Origin: Mytilus californianus
Taxonomy: Eukaryota; Mollusca; Bivalvia; Mytilida; Mytilidae
Assembly: GCF_021869535.1 (NCBI RefSeq)
Contig: NW_026262659.1
Coordinates: 11,462,321-11,526,320 of the forward strand
Direction: 5' to 3'
DNA: 64,000 nucleotides
The number at the start of each line of letters is the position of its first letter. Positions within the stretch are counted from its first letter, which is position 1. The position numbers and the translations under genes are program-made. This document shows, piece by piece, positions 40,601 to 55,600 of this stretch. The notes below the pieces were generated by a model that searched no databases, had not been told where the DNA came from, and saw only the letters and a program-made list of their open reading frames with translations.

Positions 40601-43600
40601 CAACTCTCCACACATGCACAAGAGACCAAATGACACAGAAATTAACAGCTATAGGTCACAGTACGGCCTTCAACAATGAGCAAAGCCCATACCGCACAGT
40701 CAGCTTTAAAAGGCCCAGAAATGACAATGTAAAACAATTCAAACAAGAAAACTAACGGCCTATTTTATGTAAAAAAATGAACAAATATAACAAATATGCA
40801 ACACATAAACAAACGACAACCACTGAATTACACTTTTATAGGCTTCTGACTTGGGACATGCACATACATGTACATACAGAATGTGGCGGGCTTAAACATG
40901 TTAGCGGGATCCCAACCCTCCCCCTAACCTGGGACAGTGGTGTAACAGTACAATATAAGAAAGAACTATAAAAATCAGTTGAAAGAGGCTAAACTCATCA
41001 GATGGATAAATACAAATACAAGTGGACGTGGTCGGGTAGTTGTACATCCAAACAACAAAAAGACACTAAGTACAAATCTGAGAGTACTCGCAGTTACTGA
41101 CAGCTAGTTCAAAGCCACTAACAACTGATAAAAAAATCTTGCATCTAAGACTAAATTATCAATCCGTAAGCTCCCTTTAGAATTTTATAAATTTTAGATT
41201 TTACATTTCTGAGTTATGGGGTTTTATTCATTAAAAAAGGGGGGATTTTCCAGTTTTTGGACAACAACTCAAAAATGCTTTAAGCAGATCACATGAAACT
41301 TTGGTGAATTATTTATAGCTATTGATGTAATCTCCCTATTGATTTTCATAAATTTCAAATATGACATTGAGAAGAAATTGAACTTTATTTGTTTATAGTC
41401 TGGCAACAGATTTATTAAGTATTGCACAACAGCACAGTGTATTGCACAACAGCACAGTGTATTGCACAACAGCAAGAAATCTTTAATTGAATATAAATTC
41501 AATTCATATAACCGATTTCAAGTTCATTGACTACATTTATTCAGAAACTATAATATGTCAAATATTTAATTACAATCCAAATTCAGACCTGTATCAAGCT
41601 TGAATATTGTGTCCATTTTTGCCCCAGCTGTTCAGGGTAGTACCTCTGTGGGTGTATCCAGCTGCGCTCAGCTAATCAGTTTATTTCTTAATTAAGAACT
41701 CCTTTTTATACGAATGCAAAAAAATTTTTGTGGTCGTATATTGGTATGATGTTGGCGTCGTCGTCCGAAGACACATTAGTTTTCGCATTCTAACTTTAGT
41801 TTAAGTGAATGGATCTCAATGAAATTTTAAAATAAGGTTCAATACCACAAAAGGAAAGTGGGGATTGATTTTGGGGGTTATGGTACCAACAGTTAAGGAA
41901 TTAGGGGCCAAAAAGGGGCCAAAAATAAGCATTTTTGTAACTTCCAGACATAACTTGTGTGTAAGTGTATGGATCTCTCTGACATTGTACCACAAGGTTC
42001 CATATCACAAAGGGAATGCTGGGATTGATTTTTGGGGGTAATGGCCTCCAAATTTTAGGAATTAGGGGCCAAAAAGGGGCAAAAAACAAGCATTTTTCTA
42101 GTTTCATGACAATAACTTGTGTGCAAGTCTATGGATCTCTCTGACATTGTATCACAAGGTTCCATATCACAAAAGGAATGCTGGGATTGAATTTGGGGGT
42201 AATTGCCTCCAAATTTTAGGAATTAGGGGCCTAAAAGGGGCAAAAAACAAGCATTTTTCTAGTTTCATGGCAATAACTTGTGTGTAAGTGTATGGATCTT
42301 TATGAAATTGTACTACAAGGTTCCATATCACAAAGGGAAAGCTGGAATTGAGTTTGGGGGTAATTGCCCAAAAAGTTTAGGAATAAGGGGCCAAAAATAA
42401 GCATTTTTCTAGTTTCCAGACAATAACTTGTGTTCAAGTGTATGGATCTCTCTGAAATTGTACTGCAAGGTACCATACCACAAGGAATGCTGGGATTGAT
42501 TTTGGGGGTAATTGCCTCCAAATTTTAGGAATTAGGGGCCAAAAAGGGGCAAAAAACAAGCATTTTTCTAGTTTCATGACACTAACTTGTGTGTAAGTCT
42601 ATGGATCTCTCTGACATTGTATCACATGGTTCCATATCACAAAGGGAATGCTGGGATTGATTTTGGGGGTAATTGCCTCCAAATTTTAGGAATTAGGGGC
42701 CAAAAAGGGGCAAAAAACAAGCATTTTTCTAGTTTCATGGCAATAACTTGTGTGTAAGTGTATGGATCTTTATGAAATTGTACTACAAGGTTCAATATCA
42801 CAAAGGGAAAGCTGAGTTTGAGTTTGGGGGTAATTGCCCTAAACGTTTAGGTATTTGGGACCAAAAAGGGGCAAAAAAACAAGCATTTTTCTAGTTTCCA
42901 GACAATAACATGTGTTCAAGTGTATGGATCTCTCTGAAATTGTACCGCAAGGTACCATACCACAAAGGGAAGGCTGGGATTGAGTTTTGGGGTGATGAAT
43001 CATAAGGGGGTTCAAAAAATTTGGGGGGGGGATTCTTTTTCCTTTTTTTTCTTAAAAATTTTCCATTTTAAATTGGTTATTTCTGATTTATATATAAAAG
43101 CAAATAATAATGATATGGTTTGAATAGGTAAATTAAATTTTTTTAAGTATCTTAGACCACTTTCATTCTGTGTCAGAAACCTATGCTGTGTCAAATATTT
43201 AATTACAATCCAAATTCAGTGCTGAATCAAGCTTGAATGTTGTGTTCATATTATTTCATTCATAAATTACTTTATGCTTGGAAATATAATTTTGCTTAGA
43301 GTTGAAAGAGTTGACATGTTGCAATGTACATTTACTCTACATAGTTCTATGGTACCAAATCAAAAGTTTATATAAAGAAAGAAGTCAAAGGTTTCCCATC
43401 ATAGTTTAGTTACATACATTTTTTTTGTACCTGAGGTCGTTGAATATAGATCATTATATAAATAAGGAGATGTGTTATGATTGCCAATGAAAAAACTAAG
43501 GATTTTCTTATCCAAGGAATAGATTACCTTAGCCGTATTTGGCACAACTTTTTGGAATTTTGGGTCCTCAATGCTCTTCAACTTTGTACTCGTTTGGCTT

Positions 43601-46600
43601 TGTTACTATTTTGATCTGAACGTCACTGATGAGTCTTATGTAGACGAAACACACGTCTGGCGTATTAAATTATAATCCTGGTACCTTTGATAACTAATTT
43701 GACTATAAACATAGATAAAAAAGGTACAAACTGGACATAATGCACTAGTTCATAAACAAGTGAGAACAATCGCCTTCATATAGTGCTCAGAATATGACAT
43801 TCATAAAACTTATTCAATATCATTAGAGAACTCTAAATCTTAAATACTGAAAGCCACCTCTGATAAGTACACTGTACTATGCAAGATAATGATGTAACTA
43901 GACTTAAAATACACACAACCTGTAATTAACTGCCTTTACAGCGCTTTCGTGCTTTGATTACTGGAGTAATTGGATGTACACAATTTGTTTCAGTATAGTA
44001 ACAATGACACCTAGTGAACACAATGCCTCTGAATCAGTTGAACAGAAAGTTCTCATACCTGGTTTGCCATCATGCGTAGTTTTCGAGGCCTTTTATATCT
44101 TGACTATGCGGTATGAGCTTTGCTCATTGTTGAAGGCCGTACGGTGACCTATAGTTGTTAATTTATGTGTCATTTGGTCTCTTGTGGAGAATTGGCAATC
44201 ATACCACATCTTCTTTTATACATATTAAATGATCATTTAGATTTGAACATTTTGAAGGGATTTTTTGAACTGACCATTTCAAAAGTATTGTAACTAACAA
44301 CACCTTGTGAATGCAGTTCCTCTGATAATCTTTTACAGAAACCTCTCAAACTTGGAAATATTATTTGCTTTCATGTTAAGTTGACAATAAATTACCATTA
44401 TTTTGATTTGAACATATTTAAGGACTATAAGCATAATTTGACTATTGAACCACATTGACATATTGTGTCTTTCAATTTAATTCCTCATTTATCCCTCTGG
44501 GGGACATTTTCCTACAGCACAGCAAACTTGCTTTCTTTGACGGGAGAGTGGTAGTCCGACTTTGATAAAAAATCTCAAGTTATGAGGCCCAAACTCCAGC
44601 TGAAAATTTTCAAATATCCAGTTGTGACTTGACAACTTTGTCTCATGAATTTAGATAAACTGTTATGGATGGTAGTCTTAACAATTTTTTTTCTCCCCTG
44701 CAGATCTCACAGCTGGGGGAATGGTTATGTTCAGTGACTATTTAACATAAAGCGTCCATACTTGGTAGGATTTTGTCATCATATTCTCATGTACCATGCT
44801 ATATTGTCAGTTAGATTAAACAATTTTTACTTGAGTAATAGGACTTACACAATTTGTTTCAGTATAATAACAATGACACCTTGTAGACACAATGCCTCTC
44901 AGTCTGTTAAACAGAAAGTTCTCATACCTTGTAGGATTGTTTGCCATCATGTGTAGTTTTCGAGGCCTTTAAATTTATAAATTATAATGAAATATGATTA
45001 AAAAATCTATTGAGGCTTTTGATTTTCCAACATCAGGTTTGATGAGATTAGATTTTAAATGTTTCACTTTCTTTGAGGGGAGGATTAGTTTATTTCTTAA
45101 CATTTATTTTTGTATGGTTAACCAGACTTATATTTATAGCCTATAGATATAAGAAGATGTGGTATGAGTGCCAATGAGACAACTCTCCATCCAAGTCAAA
45201 ATTTATAAAAGTAAACCTTTATAGATCAAAGTACGGTCTTCAGCATGGAGCTATCTTTGGTTCTGAAAAAAAGAGGAAATTCTCATTTACAATCTCATCA
45301 AAGGGCAAAAGGCCTGAGGTATGATGTACCGAATGTTTCCTGGAGTTGAAATACCATAGATAATCTGTTTATCGCTATTTTCCTAGACAACGTCATGAGT
45401 TATGACCTTGGCTTATAATGTCATCTTGTTTTTAATTGAGAAAATCTGTTCTCAGTTTAGAATCTTTAGACGATAAATAATTAACACACAGAAAGGTCAA
45501 AGCAAAATTTAAGAAAATGGCAATAAACAGTCTGACCATGGGAAATGGAAGACACTGTAAAATTTAACATTTCTGATTTTAAATGTGCTAAATAAAGAAA
45601 ATAATATAAACCTTTCTCAGTTAGTGTTATAGTGTTATTTAATGGGTGTTTTCCAATTGGTCTGATATAAAGTCAAAGTACAGTGCCATTGGGTCGAGGT
45701 TAGCTGTATTGGCTTGAGTTGTAGCTTTGTGCCAATACAACTGATCCAGACCCAATACAAGGGTACAGGGACATAATAACGGATAAATATAAGAACACAC
45801 ATGTAATGACACCTTCATAAAGTAATGACATAAAATGAACACCAAAAGCTGGCTGATAACAAATATGTCTGTAAGAAGACTAGTACAGGATCAATATGAA
45901 AACACACACTTTATGACAACTAACTTTAAATTTCAACCAATAGCTAATCTTGACCCAATAAGATTATTCGAGGACATGATACAGGACTTCAATTTCTATT
46001 TCACTGATGTTTTAGGTTACTGTGGATTCATTTATTTTTGTGGGTTCCAATAATGCGACTGGGTAACTATCGCAATAATAAGAACTCGCATTCTGATATC
46101 TGTTACATATATCTGTATGCAGATTTTCATGATATCGCAATAATTAATCTCGCATTTTTGTCCATTCTTGAAAAATCGCAATAATAAATGCACGCAATAA
46201 TTTCTGAATTTACAGTAATTCATTGAACATTTAAATTCATGGTTCACCTGTACCCACGAAATCCAAGAAAATTGGTATTCAACGAAAAATAATGAATCAA
46301 CAGTAGTTTTTTTTCCGATACTAACTAATGTTGTAGAATTTCCATCTGGACAAATAACTAGAACATGAGTACTATTATGGTTTAAGTTTTTGTGTGCAAA
46401 TATAATGTGTAACACAATCTTCTTTGGTGAAAACAAAGTATCAACAAAGAAAACATTTATTGTTACATATGAAAAATATCAACAGCTTTAACATTGAACT
46501 TGTTCATAAAACAGCTGTCAGATTTTTGAAAATGATTTTGCTTTCCACTATAAATGTTAATATTTATAACACGACCCCTAATAGTGCCTCAACCCCTAAT

Positions 46601-49600
46601 AGTGGCTCAACCCCTAATAGTGCCTCAACAAATGAGTGAAAAGAGGTTGTGTCATTCCTTGGTGCAAGAGCCATTGGTTCAGAAGACACCATCAGACTCG
46701 AGTGAACATGGTAGTGTCTATATTGACAGTCATTGCTGTCCTTATCACGGAATGTTTCATTAGGCAATAATGCATTTGAAATGATATGGGAGGCTTCCTT
46801 CTGCTGCTTGTTAGACAAAACAGAGTAATCCATCAAAGTTTGAATGTTTTTCCAACCACCAAGTTGTGTTACCTCAGTATTTCTCATATTTGAGTGTAAT
46901 AATGTAGTAGCAAACGCTTTTTAGTGGAATAATTAACCTTTACGCCTTCTAAATCTCTTTCACTTGCTATTGTCTTCATCATATTGCCACCTATTGTATT
47001 TCTCCCAAGAGGATTGTGGGAAGACAAGTTTAAGAGTTTGTAAGAAGGTGTATATAAAACCTTGACTTTGGATCGTTCCTCAAATCTTCTGGCATGTGAT
47101 CACTTAGTTGTAAACATTTGCACTGGACAGTAAATGTTATTTGGCTCTGTTAATAGATACAAGAGGATGTGGTATGAGTGCCAATGAGACAACTCTCCAT
47201 CCAAGTCACAATTTGTAAAAGTAAACAATTATAGTTCAAAGTACGGCCTTCAACACGGAGCTTTTGCTCACACTGAACAACAAGCATAACTTCATATATG
47301 ACCCCCATGTTTGACTCCGCTGCTGATTTTTTGACTTCTCTCTATAAAATAAAAAATAACGTTAACTTGAATATTGACAGTAGTTAAAAGAAAAAAAAGA
47401 GTCAATATGAAATATCATTGATATACATACACCTTTCTAGTATAATGTATGATTTAGATATAAAAAAGTGTTGTGCATAGACGGTTTTCTCTTTGTCATT
47501 AATACACTGTCTAAGCCTGTTATTAATTATTTACTAAAACAAAATAATTTATCAAAACTGTTTATATATTTACTATTCTGGGACTATAATTTTTGTTGCC
47601 TCTCCACTTAGTGTTTAGGGCTATGTAGTTTTATATGTATAATAACCCTTGTATGTTATTCTATGATAAAGTCAGCTCAAAATGTGAAGGCGTTTAGAAA
47701 AAAAGTCTGTATAATTTTGTTGTGGAATGATACAAAAAGTCTGTATAATTTTGAGCTGACTTTAGATACAATAGTCTACTATGATGAGTTACACATCAAG
47801 TTTACCTTTGGTTCCACTCTACTGATTTTTGCAGAAAAAGAGGGCTTTGGACTTAAATAACACGAAAATAACAGTTATAGAGAATTTTTTTCAAAATGCC
47901 TTCACATATTCAGCTGATTTTAAGTACATGTATGTTAGTCTACTATGATGAGTTACAGATCAAGTTTATGTTTAGTTCCTCTATGTTGATTTCTGCCAAA
48001 AGAACTAGCTTTGGACTTTGGACTTTTTATGCCCCAGCAGTAAACAAGACATTAAGTGACCTTGACCGTCCATCCATCTTTCTGTCCAGCTGTCCCATTT
48101 TCGTTTTCGCACTCTTAACTTAAGTTTGCCCCATGCAAATTTTATGAAACTCATACACAAATTTGCCAAGAACTGCAACACACAGACATAGTTTGATTTT
48201 GGGTTGTGATTCATTTACTGTATTTGAGTTATGTCCCTTTTAACTTGGAAAATCGCAAAGCTTGAGCAGGGGCATTCTTCTTTAATTTTCTAAATGTCTT
48301 CACATATTGAGCTGATTTTTAGTATGGGAGTCTAATATGCTGATGGAGTTTACATTTTATTCTGCGTCACAGATTTTTGCTGAAATTATGGGCTTTGGAC
48401 TTTGAAAATATTAGGTTAATCTCCATAGAGTGTGCATTTTTTCTAACCATGTTGATTTTGGGGAAATTATCAACCTTTCTTATCAAATTTCCACTCCTAA
48501 AAATGGCTTCAAGCTTTTTTTGCGAGCAGGGCCATTCATGTCATTCTGACACATCTAGTTTAAGTTATATAAATACCTGTGAATTCCACATATTCTATTT
48601 CTTTGGAATCTTTCTTGAGTTATTTATTATAATTGCATATGTACCATTTAAGTACATCTGAAAATTTGTGAAATATTTACTCTGATAGAATCTTGCCATT
48701 TGAGAATCTAGTTCTAGATGTGAAATATCCTTTTCTTCTCTGAGTTCCTTATTTGTGATCAACCAATCTGTGAAAATTTTCATGTCTGATTTTGTTTTAT
48801 AGTTAGTATTTCTATTTACATTCTCCTCAAGGAACTGGTCTGTTTTTTCCAAAGTTACAGTTCTATAATAACCAGTCTGAACATTTCTCCATTTTGTAGG
48901 ACCTTGTTTTCCTAGTCTTCTTGATCATCAGAGGTTTCATCCCATAAATCTAAAAAATACTACATCAGATTTCCCTTTTACCATTGAAGGATTTTATTAG
49001 ACTTTCTTAAATGTTAGAATGAATTTATCTGTTATCTGAGGAATATGAATCATATTTATTTTAGAGGGGGCAGGGTAATCCACAGATGTAGATTTGATGA
49101 GTTATGAAAGGTATTCTAGTATTTGGACATCGTACTTAAATGATATTATTATACAGAAACAACTTGCCTGCACACAATTTATTCAATATAGCAGTGTCAA
49201 GCTGCTGTAAGTTTTGTATAAAATCTCCTTTCCCTTTGTCAGTTTTTAAAGGAGTATGGTAATTGGAACTCAGGTGAAAACCTGGCATTGCATTTTTGCG
49301 CCTGTCCCAAGTCAGGAGCCTCTAGCCTTTGTTAGTCTTGTATTATTTTTAATTTTAGTTTCTTGTGTACAATTTGGAGTTTAGTATGGCGTTCATTATC
49401 ACTCAACTAGTGTATATATTTGTTTAGGGGCCAGCTGAAGGACACCTCCAGGTGCGGGAATTTCTCGCTGCATTGAAGACCTGTTGGTGACATTCTGCTG
49501 TTGTCTGTTCTATGGTCGGGTTGTTGTCTCTTTGACACATTCCCCATTTCCATTCTCAATTTTATTGAAAAAAACAAAGTGTTGTTTCAAGTCATCTCAG

Positions 49601-52600
49601 ACAGCCTTGTTGACAGAGAAAAACAAGTTTATTTATTGAGAAAATATGTCCTCTTTTGAGTATTATTGCTGTGTTGTTCTGATTGATAAGTTGCTAATGA
49701 ATTTATATTTATTGTTTGAATATTATTTAGGAATATCTTTTATCAAAACATCTTGGAGAATTATGTCGTGTTATTTGGGTTCTCCATTCTAAGAGGTGTG
49801 AAGATAAATAGATTTTGTATTATATTTTTATATTTCATTGGTCTAGATAGACCTTCATAGACAGTCTAGCAGTGAAAAATTTAAGTAACGTGTTATTTTT
49901 AACACTTTTTTTATTATTATTTAATAAATATGATAAGTATCAAAATGCCAGAAAGTCACAATATTAACCTTGGTTATTTTGCAAAGAAGAATTTTTTTAT
50001 ATCTTGCTGTAGGTTCAGAACAGGAAAAGGAAAACAAGCTGCATTTCAAGTCTATATGGACAGTTTTGTTGACAAAGAAAATAGTTTACTTTTATTATGT
50101 TAGGTTATAAATTTGACCACTTCTGAGCATTATCACTGTATGATTTTCAAGGATTGGTTGCTATATATATTTATTTATTTATTGCTTGAATTAAAAGGGA
50201 GATATTTTCTTTTCTTATTTAGCTCATTATGAAGAACCTTGATAATGGAAAATAGGACCACTTCTTAGTATTAACACATTTTGTTTTGCAACATGTACAA
50301 TTGAGATACAATTTTAAAAAATTGTTGCAGCTTTTTATTCTGTTTCTAAAACTTCAGGTTTTTCATAGATAGAAATTTTATTGTACTACAATTTCCTTAC
50401 TGAATTGTGATTTTTGGTCCAATTTGTTGCCTGGTTCAAATTTCTGTACACATTTTTTTTGTCATAATTTCATTTGACATGCGCTCAGAAAAACAATTAC
50501 GATTTTGGAAATACATTTGTATCTCGTTTTTTCTCAAGAATCCCCACATATGACAAGTTTTTATACGCCTGTTTACAGGACGTATTATGGTATACCGTTG
50601 TCTGTCCATCCGTCCGTCCATCTGTCCGTCCGTCCGTCGTCAACATTTCGGACAATAATTCACAAAAGCTTTAACCAATCTGCATGAAACTGTGGTGAAT
50701 TGTTTATATCTATTGACGTGAGCTCCCTTTCGTTTTTTATAAATTTTACATTTTAAGTTTCCGAGTTATGGGGTTTTATTCATTAAAAAAAGGGGGATTT
50801 TCCAGTTTTCCGATAATAACTCAAAAACACTTTCACCAATTTGCAAGAAACTTTGGTGAATTGTTTATATCTATAAACATGAGCTCCCTTGGGATTTTTA
50901 TTAATTTTATATTTTATGTTTCCCAGTTAAAGGGTTTTATTCATTAAAAAAAGGGGGATTTTCCAGTTTTCGGACAACAACTCAAAAATGCTTTCAGCAA
51001 TTTTCATGAAAGTTTGATGAATTGGTTATATCTATTGACATAAGCTCCCTTTCGATTTTTATAAATTTTAGATTATACATTTCTGAGTTATGGGATTTTA
51101 TTCCTAAAATGGGGGTGATTTTCCAGTTTTCGGACAATATCTTTAAAGTGCTTTGAGCAGTTTTCATGAAACTTTGTTGACTGGTTTATATCTATTAAGC
51201 TAACATCCCTTTAGTTTTTCATAAATTTCTGAAATTACATTGAGAAGTTATTGAACTTTATTCTTTAAAAAAGCGACGGGCGTATCATGCGCTCATGGCG
51301 CAGCTGTTTATTTATATTTATAACAATATTTGGGACACTGGTTTTCTATTCCTATGCCATCACAGCAGATTTTTAAAACTACTTCAGAAATGGTGAATAA
51401 AATTGAGAATGGAAATGGGGAATATGTCAAAGAGACAACAACCTGACCAAAGAGCAGACAACAGCCGAAGGCCACCAATGGGTCAATGCAGCGAGAAAAT
51501 CCTGCACCCGGAGGTGGTCCTCAGCTGGCCCCTTAATAAAATTGTGTACTAGTTCAGTGAAAATGAACTTCACACTAAACTCCAAAACATATATAAACAT
51601 GTATAAATGTCGATATAAAGCAAGTTGAAAGATTATTTACAAGTAGTTGGACATATTTTCATAAAATAAATTGTAAAAAGGCTAAAATGGCCACTGAACA
51701 AATACATATCGAAGAAATTTAGTGCTTATCTTCCCCAGTGGGATGTGTTGCAAGGGACATAGAATTACTGGGCTTATTTTTGTCCATATGTCTGTGTCTG
51801 TCCATCTGTCGGTCAACAATTTTTGTAAACGCTAAACGCTAAAACTCCAAAAGTATAGTTAGGACTGGCCAATGAAATTTCGCACAGTTGTGCATATTAT
51901 ATTTTGGTGCAGTCAGCAGGCTCAATACTTTTGAAAAAAATTTGCTTTTGTTCGAAAATCCCAAATTTTGAGAATGTCTTCTTGTAAAAGGAATATCACA
52001 AAAACTGATATATAGTTATTTCAAAGTGATTGACTAGTTAAAAAAAAATGATAAAAACTTACATTTGTTAAAAAAATCACAAATTTTGAGAAACATCGTC
52101 TTGTGATAGGATGTCAAAAAAAATTTATATATCATTTAGGCATAATATGCATTACAAATTGTTTCCTCATTTCAAAATTGTGTTAAAATAGTTTTTGTTA
52201 AAAAATTCTAAGATTCATATTTCTTGCAAGGATTTAAATGAAAAATGTATCATCTGCTATTAAGAAATTCTTTTCTGTGTCAAAATTATCAGTTGCCCAC
52301 CAATATACAAAGTGCTTGGATTTTAACTAAATATATATTAATCCAGAACACCTCCTTAATTAATTGCTGGTGTCAAAATTTATGAAAATTAACAACCTAT
52401 AAACATTCACTTTGTATGCATCAGTTTCTTAGCCTCACATAAAAATTTACAAGCTGCCCTTGCTGATATGTCAGTTTTTTAGTTACCTCATACTACCAAT
52501 TTATGAGACTAAGTGGGTATATTAAAAAAAACACATTCTCAGAAAGCATGAGGAAATTTATTTGGCAATTTTTTGTGTATACTTGTGGCCTTAAGAAACA

Positions 52601-55600
52601 TTATGTAGACTATAGGGTACAAAGAACATTAGTGACCCACGCCTATTGTATTGGAGATCTTGTCAAATTTAGGAATTACGAGAAAGGACCTCAAAGATAG
52701 CAGTATGTTTTCTTAAAATTTAATTACTTTAGAAAAAAATCCTCAAATACATTTGTCTTAAAAATATATCACAAGCTGTTTTAGTTATTTTTATTAAACA
52801 TTTAACACATTTTTCATTTTATCAGTTTTATGCGTAAACAGATTCTACAACATTTATTATAATGACATTCACCTTTAACACTTTAACCATTAGCGATAAA
52901 ATTTGCAGCATCAGCAATGATTGCGGTAATCTGGGTCAATGTTTAAAAACCTGTTACAATTTACCACTTTTCATGTGTTCAACCTAACCTTCATATAGGT
53001 AATCTATTGTAGATAAAATACATGAATAAGTATTTTGAAATGCACTTGGTTATTCAGATATCTTTGTATACATATTTATCCGACCGACCCTACTTTTGAG
53101 CGGCGACCCTTATTGATTTTATTCCCGTCGTAAAGTGTAAAATTAACTGAACTTGTGTCAAAAGTTTGACGGCTGTCATATTCATGATTGTGAACATTTA
53201 GATGTATCAGGCAATGGATTTATTTTATTGGCAACTCACAATCATGAATATGACAGCCGTTTTAAGAAACTTGCGACTCGTGTGATGAAATAATCACATT
53301 GCCACAATTATTTTCCAACCAAGGGAAATAATCCAATCATTAAAAATACGGTTAAACTCGGCCTCTGGACAACTCTAACCAAGGCAAGACTGACCGCACG
53401 ACTCAAAATCATGTTGCAAAAAATAAAATGGAAATACCCTATTTGGCCTAGGAGAAAATACAAACTTAATTACATCTTATTATTGTTAATGTAAGTGTTT
53501 TTTTTTATCAATTTTTAAAGTACATCCTATATTTATGATCAGATTTCTAGTATATCATATTGATGCTCCTCACTAGCCATCTTATTGACGACTAATTATT
53601 GGCCACTGATCTGCATTCTCAAGAAAATTGAGATCAAACAGAGTGACTTGGAATGCCTAATTTAATGGTAGAACATGTGTATTTACAGTCTTATTTGAGA
53701 ACAGAATGTATTTGTGACACTTTTATCAATGACAAGATTATGAAATTACTTTATATGAATTTTGTGCTTTGTTTAGACATTTCTATCCCATGACTTTATA
53801 TTGTATTTTTTTTTTTTATCTTTTAAAGATATTTAACTTTATGAATGTATTAATTGATTTACATAAGAAAATGACAATAGTGTCAATCAGACTGTGACTC
53901 TTAAACAACAAAAGTTAAAATCGAATCAATATAATAACGATTCAAAATTTGAAAAGGATAAACAAAATATATCTGCAGTATATCCCTATTTTGATAACTG
54001 GAATCTTTCATTGGAATACCAGGGGCCTCGGTGGCCGAGTGGTCTAAGTAGTTACTACTGTAATCACTAGCCAGTCAACACTGAGGTTGTGAGTTCGAAC
54101 CCCGCTCGTGCGGGTACACTCGACTCCAATCTTAATTGACTAGGATTGTCAGTTTTCCTATCGAAGGTCTGTGGTTTTCTCCGGGCACTCCGGCTTCCTC
54201 CACCAATAAAAACTGGCCGCTACGAAATAGCCTAAACGCGGTGCTTACAAGTGGCGTGAAAACACCAAAAATCAATCAATCAATCATTGGAATACCTGCA
54301 TATTCATGATAAGAAAATATTAACAATGATACAAGGTAGGTCCTATAATAGGGGTCAACTGGGATGAAGGGCAGAAAATTTGGAAATCTACTGGAAATAA
54401 AGATATACTGGATTGGGACAGAAATTTGGCCTGTCAACAGGCCACCTAGGGACCCCACAAACATGACTGCAAGGGTTTTTAGCTCACCTGGCCTAAAAGG
54501 CCAAGTGAACTTTTCTCATCACTTGGCGTCCGTCGGCGTCGTCCGTCGGCGTTAACTTTTACAAAAATCTTCTCCTCTGAAACTACTGGACCAAATTTAA
54601 CCAAACTTGGCCGCAATCATCATTGGGGTATTTAGTTTAAAAAATTGTCAGATGACCCGGCCCGCCAACCAAAATGGCGGCCATGGCTAAAAATAGAACA
54701 TAGGGGTAAAATGTAAATTTTGGCTTATATCTCTGAAACCAAAGCATTAAGAGCAAATCTGACATGGGGTAAAATTGTTCATCAGGTCAAGATCTATCTG
54801 CCCTGAAATTTTCACACAAATCAGACAACCCATTGTTGGGTTGCTGTCCATGAATTGGTAATTTAAAGAAAATTTTGCAGGTTTTGGTTATTATCTTCAA
54901 TATTATTATAAATAGAGATAAACTGTAAACAGCAATAATGTACAGCTAAGTAAGATCTACAAATAAGTCAACATGACCAAAATGGTCAATTGACCCCTTA
55001 AGGAGTTATTGCCCTTTATAGTAATTTTTTAACAATTTATTGTGAATTTTTGTAATCTTTTACAAAAATCTTCTCCTCAAAAACTACTGAGACAAATTTA
55101 ATCAAACTTGGCCACAATCTTCCTTAGGGTATCTAGTTTAAAAAATGTGTCCGATGACCCCGCCTGCCAACCAACATGGCCGACATGGCTAAAAATCGAA
55201 CATAGGAGTCAAATGCAGATTTTGGCTTATATCTCTTAAACTAAAGCATTTAGTGCAAATTTGACAAGAGGTAAAAATGTTCATCAGGTTAAGATCTATC
55301 AGACCTGAAATTTTCAGACAAATCAGACAATCCGTTAGTGGGTTGCTACCCCTGAATTGGTAATTTAAGGAAATTTTGCAGTTTTTTGTTATTATCTTGA
55401 ATATTATTATAGATAGAGATAAACTGTAAACAGCAATAATGTTCAGCAAAGTAAGATCTATAAATTAGTCAAACATGACCAAAATGGTCAATTGACCCCT
55501 TAAGGAGTTATTGCCCTTTATAGTCAATTTTTAACAATTTTTTGTAAATTTTTGTTATCTTTTACAAAAATCTTCCCCTCTAAAACAACTGAGACAAATT

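Noticed and set aside
41901-42521. Minus-strand open frames with proline-rich translation
   Set aside because: They are complements of the ~160-bp tandem units.
54030-54110. Functional tRNA gene
   Set aside because: A and B boxes are present, but the sequence continues into a SINE body with a tail and target duplication, so it is a retroposon head.
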